Shown piece by piece: positions 50,799 through 61,800 of a stretch of DNA of 64,000 nt. Position numbers and translations under genes: made by a program. The notes under the pieces are model-generated. The model made no database searches. It saw nothing but the letters and a program-made list of their open reading frames with translations, and was not told the DNA's origin. This DNA is from JAXLQL01 sp046331625 (GTDB taxonomy: Bacteria; Acidobacteriota; Terriglobia; Bryobacterales; Bryobacteraceae): NCBI GenBank assembly GCA_046331625.1, contig JAXLQL010000009.1, forward strand, positions 248,001-312,000, read 5' to 3'. Each line of letters opens with the position of its first letter. Position 1 is the first letter of the stretch.

Positions 50799-53700
50799 GT
50801 GACGCCGCCCCTCTTCTTTGTGGATAATCGGGGGCAAACTCCGGGTAGGGCCGCGTACCTCCTCCACGGGAGCGACAAGTCGTTCGCGTTCGGCAAGGCG
50901 GGCGTGACGATCGAGTTACATCGGCCCAAGGGCGGCGCGGCTCCGCGGATGCGCGACGACTTGCACCGGCTCCCCGAGCCCGTGGAGTACGAGGCCGCGC
51001 GGTTGTCGCTCGATTTTGTGGGAGCGAATCCGGATGTGGAGATCATCGGCGAGAGCAAGCTGAAGGGCGTGGTGAATTACCACGTCGGTGATCCGGCGGG
51101 TCACCATGCGGGCGTGCCGACCTACGCGAGCATCCGCTATCGCAACCTTTGGCCGGGCATCGACTTGGTCTACTCGGGCGAGCCGCAACGGTTGAAGTAT
51201 GAGCTGCGGGTAGCGCCCGGCGCCGATCCGCGCGTGATTCGATTCCGGTACCGCGGGGCGGATCCGAGCGTGACCGCGGGCGGGCAGCTTTCGATGAAGA
51301 CGGCGGCGGGCGATTTCACGGATGAGAGGCCGGTGTCGTTCCAAGGGTCGCGGCGAGTGGCGACGGCGTGGCAGACGTGGGGGGATGGGGAGGCGGGGTT
51401 CGAGGTCGGGGAATACGATCGGGGGCGGGAGTTGGTGATTGATCCGGCGATATTGGTGAGGTCGTATGTGTTTGGCGTGACGGGTACGCACCAAGGAAAT
51501 CGCCTGGCTACGGACGCGTCAGGAAACGTCTACGTCGGAGGTGTGGCCGATTCGGCTTTTACCGGTCTCACTGCGACCAATTCCCCTACGGGCCTGATGG
51601 ACGGATTTGTCGCCAAATTCGACTCTGCCGGTGTCCTCAACTACGTGACCCTTGTCGGCGGCGCCTACGACGAGACGCTCAATGGTATCGCCGCTGATAG
51701 TCAGGGTTTCGCCTACGTTACCGGAGCCACGCGTTCCTCTAACTTCCCCATCGTTTCGGGATTCGGTTCGCTGAGCGGTGGATCGAACGCATATCTTACG
51801 AAGCTGAGTCCTTCTGGAGCTATCGTCAGCTCCAGCCAGTTCGGGAGCTCATCCACCGACGAGGGAGTTTCCGTCGCGGTGGACAATCTCGGCAATGCTT
51901 ATGTGGTTGGCAGTACCGATGGTGCGTTTCCGGTCACCCAAGGCTCTACTTCGAACGGCAAGACCGACGTCTTTCTGGCGATCGTTGCGACGAGCGGGAC
52001 CGCGAGTATCTCCAACGCGATCGTGTTCGGAGGTTCCGAGCCGGATTCTCCGTCGTCGGTGACGCTCGATAATGGTGGCAACATCTACGTCGGGGGCTTC
52101 ACACGCTCGCTGAACTTCCCAGCGACGCTCGGGGCTTTCAGCGGCGGGAGCGCGAGCAGCAGCGGTTTCGTGGCCAAGTTCGCGGCATCTCCTTTTGGGA
52201 CGCCGGTATTCGCAACCGTGCTAACCGGGAGTCCCGGCAACTATACCGTTGTCCACGCCGCGGCGCCAGATTCCGCCGGAAACGTTTTTGTGGCCGGTCA
52301 CGCGGAGTACGATCTCGGACTGCCAGTCAACCCAGGTTTCAGCTTTGCCTCTGGCAACAGAAGCGGGATGTTGATCAAACTGGATCCCGCAGGAACGCCG
52401 CTCTGGGCGGACTATCTCAGCACCACGGCTTTCAGTGACGCGTACAACCTCGCACTAGACGCGCAGGGGCGGCCACACTTGACCGGCGAATTCGCCGCCC
52501 AGGTCTTTCGTTCCATCGCCTCCCAGGCCGGCCAGACGGACGGGTTCTTCCTTCGCCTGAGTACCGATGGTAAGACCGTGGAGTGCGCTCAGGGACTCGG
52601 CGGATCCGCTATTGATTGGGGCGGTGGGATCGGAGTCACTCCTGCGGGAAACGTATGGGTGGCTGGTACGACGACATCGGCTGCCTTTCCTTTGGTGGCA
52701 GCCAGCCCTGGACTCGATGCTCAGTCCGTCGCGCGAAATGTGTTTTTGGCGGAGATCAGTTGCACTCTCGATTGTGTCGGAGTGCCCTCGGGCCTTTCCG
52801 CTTGGTGGCAACTCGAATCCGGGCCAGGTTCCACGCTAGAGGTGGTCACCAACACCAGTTCGACCGTGGTCTTCACGGGCGCGGGCGCGCCGTCATTCCC
52901 TCCGGGCGTGGTCGGCCACTCGCTTCTGTTCAACGCCAATACCTATGTCCAGCACACGGGGACCAACGCAGACTTTGGCACGGGCGACTTCAGCATCGAT
53001 TTCTGGCTTCGCTTGACCAGTTCCCCGGAACCCGGGAACTTCAGAACCATTCTCGAGAAGAGAGCAGGCAACAACGGATATCGGGTCTACACCAATGGCC
53101 TTTCGTTGGGTCTGGAGCTCTCCGACGGCAGCAGTACCGGTTCCTACACCGTCAACATTCCTCCGCTCATCGGATCATGGCACTTCATTGCCGTCACGGT
53201 CCGGCGGAATTCGCCGGTGGGTGTCCGATTCTACCTGGACGGCGTTGCGATTGGTACTCCCGGCAACCCGGCTGCACAAGCAGGAACCCTGTCAAACACC
53301 GGTCCGTTCCGTCTTGGAGCGAGGAGCGCCGCCGCGGCTCCGGACTTCATCGGAGGTCTCGACGAAGTGGAACTGTTTCAACGCGAGTTGACCGTGCAAG
53401 AAGTCCTCGCATTGTTCAATGCACGCTCGGCCGGCAAGTGTGTAACCGTCAACTGTCCGGACCTCACGAGCCAGGTGCGGGCGACGCTTTCCGGAACGCA
53501 ACTTACCGTCAACACCACTCTCATCAACAAGGGCGGTGCGCCGGTTTCCTCCTTCCAGTACGAAGTGTTTCTTGCTTCCGATGCGGCCTGTACAGCGAAC
53601 GTCCAGTCGCTTGGAACCTATTCCTACTCGGCAACCCTGCAGCCGGGACAGAGCGCTCCCGTTACGAACGTCATCAGCCTGGCAACAACGCCCGGCAGCT

Positions 53701-56700
53701 ACTTCGTTTGTACGCGTACCGATCCTTTCAACCGCGTGAAGGAGTGCGTGGAAACGGATCCGCTCCCCAGCAGTCCCATCGTCGTAAGCCCCGCCTGCTC
53801 GAACCCGGACTTCGCGGTAACTTCCGTCATCGTTTCTCCCAGTTCCCTTTCGGCTGGCAGCGCCGGAACCGTCGCAGTGACGGTGGTCAACAATGGGGGG
53901 GCGTACATAGGGACCAACGTGGTGATCAAGATCTACACCGCGCCCTCGCCGACATCCACCAATCGAGTGCTTGTTGGAACTCTGACGCTGCCCGGGATGA
54001 CGGCAGGTGGCACCGTGATCTTACAACTAGCCTTCATCGCTCCAGCCGTAGGCTTTACGACCGGTGCGAGCCAGGCTGTTTATTTCATAGCTGAGGTGGA
54101 CGCCGGCAATGTCGTGAGCGAGTGCGACGAAACCAACAACACGGGCTCGCAGGGGCCGATCGTGATCAGGCCTGGGCCGATCTCGGGCGGCCACTGGACG
54201 GATCCCATCTTCCAGCCGGTTTTCGATCCGTCGCTGCCTCCCTACGAAAAAGGCCCGGGCGACTCAAATTTCTGCAACATTCTCGCCGTGCAGATTCCAC
54301 GCTCTGCTGACGTGGATGTGTATGTCGCCCTCGGGCGTCCGGTCGGGCGCAAGATCAAGCTCCGCGATGACCTGGATGGTAAACCTGGAGTCACTGGCGA
54401 AATCACCCCGGACATGATCGACCACGACTACCGCGCCACGGGTCCGGACTCGCTCAAAAAGATTCGCTTCGCGTTCCCAGCGGATCTGCCCGCCGAGCGG
54501 CGGCAGGTCTATGTGGCGTACGTGGTGAAGTCCGCAAGCGAGCCGGGTGAGGTGACGTTCGACTTCTCGAGTTGCAACGCCACCGATCCAGCATGTGCGA
54601 ACACACCAACGGACCAATCGGCTCAGTACAAGTTCGACACGGTCACCGATCCGATCAAAGACTCCGCCGGCAATGCTGACGGCGCGATCGCCACGCCGGA
54701 CGATCCATTCCTGAAGAGCACCTACACCTTGGGCGGCAAGATCGACCCCGCCACTCGCGGCTCGGACCCCGCTGCCTACTTCAGCAAAGCGAACGGTGCG
54801 GCCATCAAACTCGGCCAAAACACGCTGTTCGATTCCGTCAAGGGCAAGGATTTGACCTTCTTTGCGTACGTGAAGCTCGATCCCAACGACCCCATCAACT
54901 TCGTGAACACGATCTTCAGCTTTTCTGGCGCGAGCAAATCCGATCCATCGAAGACCGACGTCGGGTACTACTTCTACCTTCGCAACGATTCGGGTGGACC
55001 TTTCCCGAATCTTGCCGTCAAGCATCCCACCGGGTTCCTTCGTGAGCGGACCAACAGCGTCAACTTACCCGTGCCGCGCGACAACGCGTGGCACTGCGTG
55101 GGGCTTCGTATCTCGAATGACGGCGCCACGCTCCAGTACACCTTTTTCGTCGACGGGAAAACCGGATCGGACCAGATCACAGAGACGCCCATGACGCTCG
55201 ACCCGAATGGCGATGCGTGGATCGGGTTCGAGCCAGGGCCCACCAATGCTTCGCAAGGCAGGAATTTCCTCGGCTACATGGACGAGTTCCAGGTTTTCAG
55301 TCGCGCGTTGAGCGACGACGAGATGAAGGCCCTTTGCGGCACGTGCGCGCAGGCGCCCATTCAAGTGACGCTCGATACCAACCCGGCATTCTCCAACATC
55401 GCGCCGCTGGTAATCGACGACCAGACTCCGCCAGCGAGCACGACCAACGGCACCGGCACTGCGACCGCGCCGGTCACTCCAGGCGACTCCGTGCTGCTCA
55501 GCGCGCCCAACTCGTGGAACGACAACGGCACGTACTACCTGCTCACCGGATATTCGCCTGGCGGTCCGAACGTGACGCCAACGGCCTCTGCTAAGTACAC
55601 GGCGAATTACAAGACGCTCTGCTACGTGGTCGCAGTCACCTGGACTCCGCCCAACGGCGGCACCGTGGCGATCGCCCCTCCGAACGGTGGATACACATCC
55701 TATGGTGCGCCGGCGAACTGCTACGAACCCGGAGCTGTGCTCACCATCATCTCCACTCCCGCATCGGGATTCACCACCGGAACACCAACCGCGACCGGGA
55801 GTGTCACGATCGTGAATGGCAGGCCGACGGTCAACGGTCCCGGCACCATCACAGTTCCGTTCACTTCGAGCAGTTCCACGGGCAACGTCACGGTGAACAC
55901 GAATCCCGCCAACATCGGCGCGACTGTTGGCCTGACGGGCTCCGGAACCGCTGCGAACACCTACTCGACCTCGACGTTCACTGCCGGCGCGGGCACGGTC
56001 ACGGTCACACCCACCTCGATCACCAACACCGCGGGTGACACGCGGTACGATTTCGCGAACTGGTCGCAAGGCGGTACGCCGAACGCGGCATGGACCAACG
56101 CGTCGCAAGGCGTTACGATCCCGAGCGGAGGCGCTACCTACACTGCGAACTTCGATACTCTCTACAAGCTCACGGTCACCGTCACCGGGAACTGTAGTGC
56201 GACAACTCCGACGGGATTCTACCGGGCCGCGCCGACGCTGTCGGTGGGCGTGATCCCGCCGGCTCCGTCTCCTGGGGATCCGTTGGACGTCGCAGGCATC
56301 TTCTTCAAGAGCATGGTATTCACCCCATCCTCCGGACCGAATGCGGGGGTTGCGCAGACCTTCACGAGCTATGCGAGTCTGCCAGCATCGGTTCCGTGGA
56401 ACGCTCCAGGAACGCTCGTCATTACCTGCCGTACGCCGGTTCAGATCCCGCTCGAGGTGAACACGAACCCCGCGAACATTGACGCAACAGTCGGCTTCGG
56501 CAACTCGACCGCGCTCAACGTCTTCACCTCATCGCAGTTCACCGACAGCAATCTCTTCGGACTGACCGCATCACAGACCGCGACCAAGAACGGAACCGTC
56601 TACCAGTTCCAGAACTGGACCGTCACCAATGCGCAAGTGACCAACGTGAACCAGGCGGCGACGAGTGCGGTTCTCCCCACCAGTGGCAACTCCGTCTTCA

Positions 56701-58313
56701 CCGCGAACTACCTCGCTTCGCAGTATCTTGTGACGGCTACCGGATGCGGCGTCACTCTCAACAACGGAACCGTTGCGCCGGCGCAGGGCTTGGCGCTTGC
56801 GATCAACTCCACTGTCACAGTGAATCCGAACCCGGCGACGGGACAATCCATCCAGAGTGTGATCGTAGTGATCAACGGAGTCAGCACCACGCTCTCCGGA
56901 CCTCCCTACAGCTTCGCGCTCAGCGGACCCGCGGCCGTCACAGTCAATTGCGGCGCGGGCAATCCCGTGACGCATTCGGTGAACACGAACCCGCCCGGCT
57001 TGCTTGTGGCTATCGATGGCGGTGCGCCCGCCACGGGTCCGCGTCCTGCAACCTGGACCCCGGGTACCGCTCACACTCTCGCTGCGACTACGCCGGGCAT
57101 CGTGAACGGAACTGCCTACTCGCTCACCAACTGGTCCCCGAACGGACCCACTGCGGCGAATTGGTCAATCGCGTCCTCGCCTACTACAGCAACCAACTAC
57201 GTCGCCAACTACACGCTCAGCGGCTACGTGGTCAACGCCACCGGATGCGGCGTCACCGTTGGACCCGCTTCGCAAGCGATCCTCACCAGCCCACTCGTGT
57301 TCCCCGCGGGGCAAAGCCTCACTCTCACGGCGAACCCGCCCACCGGGCAGCAGTTCCAGAGCTTCCAGATCACGATCGGTGCGAACACCACGAACGTTAC
57401 CACCAACCCGGCCACCATTACTCTCAGTGCACCGGCTACCATCACGGCGAACTGCGGCTCGCCCACCAACGTCACGCTCACCGTTACGAGCAACCCGGTG
57501 GGGCTCCACCTGCGGATCGGCGCGAGCGGCGGCTTCGGCACGGGACCCATCGTTCGCCAGGTGCCCGCCAACTCGACGCAGACGATCGCGGCGGAGTCGC
57601 CGCAGGTGGTCGACGGCATCGGCTATCGCTTCACCGGCTGGTCCACGGGAGCGACTACCCCCGTTGCTACCGTGCAGCCGGCGGGCGATCTGACGGCCGT
57701 CGCGAACTTCCAAACGGCCTGCTATCTGGTGAATGTCACCGGCACCGCCAACGGCACGGTCGCCTTGAATCCGGCTTCGGGCGGCATCACTGGCTTCCCG
57801 GATAACTGCTTCGCCCCTGGCGCGCAGGTCCGCATTCTGGCTACGGCCAACACCGGCTACGGACTGCGTGATGTCGTGATCAACATCGGTGGCGCCACCA
57901 CCACGGTCACCACGCCGAACACTCCGATCACGGTGAGCGGACCCACCGTGGCGCAGGCCACCTTCATCCCGCGCCCAGCCACGGTCTCGACGATCTTCCC
58001 ACCGGTGCTGGTCAACGGGACCACCTATCGCGACAACGTGTTCTTCTCGAACCCGACGCCGACTCCAGGCAACAGCCTGCAGATCACGGGCGTCACGTTC
58101 AACACCACGGCTGGAACAGGCACGGTGACCTTGCAGAGCTCGCTGCCGATCGTGTTCGGAGCGCTGCCGGCGAATGGGCAATCGAGCACGCAGCAGATCC
58201 TGTTCAACATCCCGGCCACGGTCACCGGATACAACATCTTCGTGACGGTTGAAGTCAAGAACGCCAACGGAGATACGTTCACCAACGTAGTGTCGGTGGG
58301 TCAGACGAAGTAG
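50799..58313 (+). CDS. Giant mosaic secreted protein: DUF7948/SBBP-type, LamG, CARDB and InlB-like repeats
   Basis: About 2504 aa in frame from GTG 50799; the true start is uncertain. Order: N-terminal DUF7948-like region (PPLFFVDNRGQTPG, IELHRPKGG; about 1-225), SBBP-type propeller repeats (about 225-650: DASGNVYVGG, DSQGFAYVTGAT, DNGGNIYVGGFT), a LamG lectin-like domain (AWWQLESGPG ... GGLDEVELFQREL), two CARDB-type domains with paired cysteines, a second LamG-like domain (LGYMDEFQVFSRALSD), and many divergent InlB-type repeats (FANWSQGG, TGYSPGG, FTGWSTG, each ending in YxANY/F). The C-terminus is a beta domain without obvious anchor. Probably an adhesin or polysaccharide-binding surface protein. 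A signal peptide is found only in neighbouring frames (about 50698-50800). Confidence 0.85.
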   Translation: MTPPLFFVDNRGQTPGRAAYLLHGSDKSFAFGKAGVTIELHRPKGGAAPRMRDDLHRLPEPVEYEAARLSLDFVGANPDVEIIGESKLKGVVNYHVGDPAGHHAGVPTYASIRYRNLWPGIDLVYSGEPQRLKYELRVAPGADPRVIRFRYRGADPSVTAGGQLSMKTAAGDFTDERPVSFQGSRRVATAWQTWGDGEAGFEVGEYDRGRELVIDPAILVRSYVFGVTGTHQGNRLATDASGNVYVGGVADSAFTGLTATNSPTGLMDGFVAKFDSAGVLNYVTLVGGAYDETLNGIAADSQGFAYVTGATRSSNFPIVSGFGSLSGGSNAYLTKLSPSGAIVSSSQFGSSSTDEGVSVAVDNLGNAYVVGSTDGAFPVTQGSTSNGKTDVFLAIVATSGTASISNAIVFGGSEPDSPSSVTLDNGGNIYVGGFTRSLNFPATLGAFSGGSASSSGFVAKFAASPFGTPVFATVLTGSPGNYTVVHAAAPDSAGNVFVAGHAEYDLGLPVNPGFSFASGNRSGMLIKLDPAGTPLWADYLSTTAFSDAYNLALDAQGRPHLTGEFAAQVFRSIASQAGQTDGFFLRLSTDGKTVECAQGLGGSAIDWGGGIGVTPAGNVWVAGTTTSAAFPLVAASPGLDAQSVARNVFLAEISCTLDCVGVPSGLSAWWQLESGPGSTLEVVTNTSSTVVFTGAGAPSFPPGVVGHSLLFNANTYVQHTGTNADFGTGDFSIDFWLRLTSSPEPGNFRTILEKRAGNNGYRVYTNGLSLGLELSDGSSTGSYTVNIPPLIGSWHFIAVTVRRNSPVGVRFYLDGVAIGTPGNPAAQAGTLSNTGPFRLGARSAAAAPDFIGGLDEVELFQRELTVQEVLALFNARSAGKCVTVNCPDLTSQVRATLSGTQLTVNTTLINKGGAPVSSFQYEVFLASDAACTANVQSLGTYSYSATLQPGQSAPVTNVISLATTPGSYFVCTRTDPFNRVKECVETDPLPSSPIVVSPACSNPDFAVTSVIVSPSSLSAGSAGTVAVTVVNNGGAYIGTNVVIKIYTAPSPTSTNRVLVGTLTLPGMTAGGTVILQLAFIAPAVGFTTGASQAVYFIAEVDAGNVVSECDETNNTGSQGPIVIRPGPISGGHWTDPIFQPVFDPSLPPYEKGPGDSNFCNILAVQIPRSADVDVYVALGRPVGRKIKLRDDLDGKPGVTGEITPDMIDHDYRATGPDSLKKIRFAFPADLPAERRQVYVAYVVKSASEPGEVTFDFSSCNATDPACANTPTDQSAQYKFDTVTDPIKDSAGNADGAIATPDDPFLKSTYTLGGKIDPATRGSDPAAYFSKANGAAIKLGQNTLFDSVKGKDLTFFAYVKLDPNDPINFVNTIFSFSGASKSDPSKTDVGYYFYLRNDSGGPFPNLAVKHPTGFLRERTNSVNLPVPRDNAWHCVGLRISNDGATLQYTFFVDGKTGSDQITETPMTLDPNGDAWIGFEPGPTNASQGRNFLGYMDEFQVFSRALSDDEMKALCGTCAQAPIQVTLDTNPAFSNIAPLVIDDQTPPASTTNGTGTATAPVTPGDSVLLSAPNSWNDNGTYYLLTGYSPGGPNVTPTASAKYTANYKTLCYVVAVTWTPPNGGTVAIAPPNGGYTSYGAPANCYEPGAVLTIISTPASGFTTGTPTATGSVTIVNGRPTVNGPGTITVPFTSSSSTGNVTVNTNPANIGATVGLTGSGTAANTYSTSTFTAGAGTVTVTPTSITNTAGDTRYDFANWSQGGTPNAAWTNASQGVTIPSGGATYTANFDTLYKLTVTVTGNCSATTPTGFYRAAPTLSVGVIPPAPSPGDPLDVAGIFFKSMVFTPSSGPNAGVAQTFTSYASLPASVPWNAPGTLVITCRTPVQIPLEVNTNPANIDATVGFGNSTALNVFTSSQFTDSNLFGLTASQTATKNGTVYQFQNWTVTNAQVTNVNQAATSAVLPTSGNSVFTANYLASQYLVTATGCGVTLNNGTVAPAQGLALAINSTVTVNPNPATGQSIQSVIVVINGVSTTLSGPPYSFALSGPAAVTVNCGAGNPVTHSVNTNPPGLLVAIDGGAPATGPRPATWTPGTAHTLAATTPGIVNGTAYSLTNWSPNGPTAANWSIASSPTTATNYVANYTLSGYVVNATGCGVTVGPASQAILTSPLVFPAGQSLTLTANPPTGQQFQSFQITIGANTTNVTTNPATITLSAPATITANCGSPTNVTLTVTSNPVGLHLRIGASGGFGTGPIVRQVPANSTQTIAAESPQVVDGIGYRFTGWSTGATTPVATVQPAGDLTAVANFQTACYLVNVTGTANGTVALNPASGGITGFPDNCFAPGAQVRILATANTGYGLRDVVINIGGATTTVTTPNTPITVSGPTVAQATFIPRPATVSTIFPPVLVNGTTYRDNVFFSNPTPTPGNSLQITGVTFNTTAGTGTVTLQSSLPIVFGALPANGQSSTQQILFNIPATVTGYNIFVTVEVKNANGDTFTNVVSVGQTK

Positions 58314-58320
58314 GCAAGAA

Positions 58321-58812
58321 ATGTTTCAACGACTACTGGCCATCGCACTCTCTGTGTCACTGCTCGCTGCCGGAGAATCGGCGGCAACCGGATCGTGGGC
58401 TCGCGTCACCGCGATCCGTACGGGAGCGAATGTCAAGGTTGCGCGAACCGGCGAGAAGAAGCGGCTTGCGGGAACATTCGCCGGGGCCAGTGAAGACGCG
58501 GTCCGCGTCGATACGCGGGGCTCGGTCGTGAGCATCCCGCGGAGCGACGTCAAGCGCGTGGAAGTCGCGGTGAATCGCAAAGGCCGCCGTGCCGCCATTG
58601 GCGCTGCGATCGGTGCCGGCGTTGGTGCCGCCTCATTGGGAGGCGCCGCTGCGGCATCGAACAAGCCGGGCGCGGAACCCGGCGTTCCGGGATTGCTTGC
58701 TGTCGGTGGTCTTGTCCTGGGGGGTGGCATCGGAGCGCTGGTGGGAATGGCTGTAGGATCGGGTTACAACGTCGTGTACGAGACGGCTCCTGCAAGCAAG
58801 AACACGCCGTAA
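58321..58812 (+). CDS. Small secreted or membrane protein with glycine-zipper segment
   Basis: 163 aa, starting 7 bp after the giant gene, so likely in its operon. Signal peptide (1-21, MFQRLLAIALSVSLLAAGES), a small beta domain (GANVKVARTGEKKRLAGTFA, VRVDTRGSVVSIPRSDVKRV) resembling an SH3/Sm-like fold, then two Gly/Ala-rich hydrophobic stretches (RRAAIGAAIGAGVGAASLGG and GGLVLGGGIGALVGMAVGSG) with glycine-zipper spacing that could insert in or associate with a membrane. No family name recognised. Its coupling to the giant gene suggests an envelope role. Confidence 0.8.
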   Translation: MFQRLLAIALSVSLLAAGESAATGSWARVTAIRTGANVKVARTGEKKRLAGTFAGASEDAVRVDTRGSVVSIPRSDVKRVEVAVNRKGRRAAIGAAIGAGVGAASLGGAAAASNKPGAEPGVPGLLAVGGLVLGGGIGALVGMAVGSGYNVVYETAPASKNTP

Positions 58813-58830
58813 CATCCCGCAGTCTGTTCT

Positions 58831-61800
58831 TCAGGGCACGACCGTAAAGTTCGTCACGCCCGGACCGCCCGGTGCATTCGACCACGGTCCCCATCCATTC
58901 TCCGTATTCAGCGTGCACGACTCGCTGTAAGGATCGCCACCCACGCAAGCTCGAACGATCGCGCTGTACTCGGTCGCCACTCCGCCGATCGCACGGAGCG
59001 GAGCGAGCACGAAGAGTCCGGGCGCGATGCCAGTGACCGTGGGAGCGGAGGCGCCGCGCACTGCGACGAAGTACTGATACTTCGAGGCGCCCGGCGCAGG
59101 TGTCCAACCAATCTGAATGTTGCCCTGCGACACCCGGCTGCGATGCGCGGGCGCAACCATCGACGGCTGCGTCACCGCCGGACCGAGCACCTGGAACCCC
59201 GTGGCAGGTCCGATCCTCTGCCCAGCGCCAGGATTGGCCACCACCACCGCGTCATAGCGGCGGCCCTCCGACGTGAGCTGCACTGCGGCGAAGTTGTCGG
59301 TGGTGTGGACATCGGCTCCGGTGCCGGAACGTCCCAGGTCATTGACGAACAGTCGATAGGTGGTGTTGCTGCCGTTGTCCCCGGGAATGCGAGACCAGGT
59401 GAAGAGCGCCGCCGGACCTGCGACCTCGGTTCCCGGAATCGGGGTTCCCAGGATCGGTCCAGCGGGGTTCGGCCCAGGGGCGTTGATGGGCGAGGCTTGG
59501 CTGTAAGGTCCGCACCCGTTGCCATTGCACGCGGCGACGAACACGGAGGCGGGTCCGGCTGGCACGGCGAGGTCGATCATGCTGACGGCGGTTTGTCCAG
59601 AGGCGACCGTCAGCGCTCCGCCACCTGGTCCGGAGTTCGGTTGCACCACCTGGACGCGATAGATATCCGCCCCAAGCACCGTGGACCACGTTGCGTTCAA
59701 CGTGCCGCCGGTCACGGTGGCTCGGGTGATCGTGGGGGCGCCTGAGGGCACAGGTGGAAGCTCCACGCGGAAATTGCGCACGAAGTTCTGGAGGCAGTCG
59801 TCCAAGTACCCAGTACACGAGTTAACTCGTAACGAATAGTTCCCACTGGCCATCGAGTAGACGGTCGAAGTTGCCGACGCGGGAAGGCGGAGTTGGAGGA
59901 CGGTTGCTCCGTCTCGCTGCAGGTAGAGCTGATAGGCTTGGGCGTAAGGGTCCGGGTCCCAACTGATGGTAGACGTTGACGTGGTCAGCACCTCCCCATT
60001 GACGGGCCTCCGGATCACTGGAGACCCCAAGTACGTGTTGGGGAGAAAGGGGTCGAAGCCAACCAGTCCGAAAGGCCCACAACCAGCGTCTGACGGAGGG
60101 CCATTGCATGCCCTCACCGCGAACCGCGTGTCAATTGCCACTCGAAACAGGGGCAAGTCAATCAGCAGGGATGTTTCGCCGGCAATGCTGCCTTGATAAA
60201 GGAAATCTGTTTCCGAGCGCATCAGTCGCAGATCGTATACCGAGGCGCCGGCTACTGGGTTCCACATAAACGTGGCGCCCCTGACGTTGATTGCCTGACC
60301 GTTCAGCGGAGCAATGATCACAGGTGCAGGTAATCCAGCCGACCCGCCACTCTGGGTAACCGTGACACTTTGGTTCGCGACCAAAAGAGTGCCCGTGCGC
60401 GGTGGCCCGAAGTTGTAGTTCGCTGAAACAGACACTTCGCCGCTACCCTGGACACGGGCCGAAACACGCAACCAGGGCACTTGGCTCGCAGCGGACCATG
60501 CACAGCCAGCCTGAGTGACCACGCGCACGGTTGTCGTGGTGTACTCGATCGGAAGGGTATTCGGCGGAGTGATCTGAAAGGTGCACGAGGTTTGGGGAAT
60601 AGAGCCCCCTTGAATCGAGAAACGGGGCACATTCGAGACCCCGGGTGCATCCGCTGGAGCGAAGTCGAGAAGCACTTGGCCATTCGGGCGGGCTGCCCCC
60701 GGCGGATAGATGGCGTACACGCCCATCGTCACGAATCCAGTCGCACCAATGATCTCCCAGACGGCGGTTCCAGATCCGCCTGAAACGGGGATCGAAGACA
60801 AACCATCGGAACGAGCAGGGGACACCAGAAACGCGCCCTGTCCGTAGGTGCCAGTCGTCGTAAGCCGTGCCAACGTACCAGTGCTCTTGTTGTCGACGTA
60901 GAGTTGCGTCCCTTCCGGAACGCCAGAGAATCGCGCCATCAGCCGGGTCCCGGTGTCCGCCAGTCCAGCGTTGGCCAAGTTGCCTCTCCCTGGAATGGCT
61001 GGGAGATCCGGGCTGTAGAAGCCAGTCTCAGACTGGTAGATCACACCGGGAATGTCTTGTTTGCGTGGCGGGGGCGGAACGTCACCCGCAACTGGGCCTG
61101 CGGTTCTCTGGCGGAACCCGCCGGCAAACTGAAGCGTCGCGACTCGGGTTACCACCGGCGCACCCAAGGGATTCCACACGATTCCAGAGATCTCGTTCGA
61201 GCCTGCGGCGTCACGAAGTGATACATTCAATCCCTTGCTGATGGACGAGCTGATTGCGCGCGTGTTTTCGGCCATTCCCGCGCCGGTTATCGAGACTCTA
61301 AGGAACATGTACTCCGCACCGTAGTCGTTGACGCCGAATTGGTTCGCATTCGTGCGAATGTTGGTTACCCGGAGCGTCCGAACGGCCCCCTGGCCAGGTG
61401 GGTCAAAAGGTACCTGGAAAACCATCGAGCTCCCATTGAGGGCCCCATGGAAGATATTTCGGTTGTTGGGCGTGGACGCGCCCTGAACGCCGGATCCATA
61501 GTAGGTCGGCGACCCAGTTCCATTCCCATAGCCCGGGCACGCGTTCGCAAGATCCGTGCACGCGAACTGGGCTCCGGGCATCGGCTCGTCGATGAGCAGC
61601 AAGGCCTCGGTCCACCGCACGCCTCCACTCTCACCGAGAATCCGCGACGTTAGGTCGAAAGCTTGATCCGGTGTGACCGTGATCGTGATCGTCGGCATCA
61701 CTGCGCCGAGCGCGGTTGGGACGCCTCCCACACACTGGATGAGCAAGTCACCAGAAAGCTCGGTCATACTCTCGGCCCGAGCCGGTAGCGCCCCCGTGGA

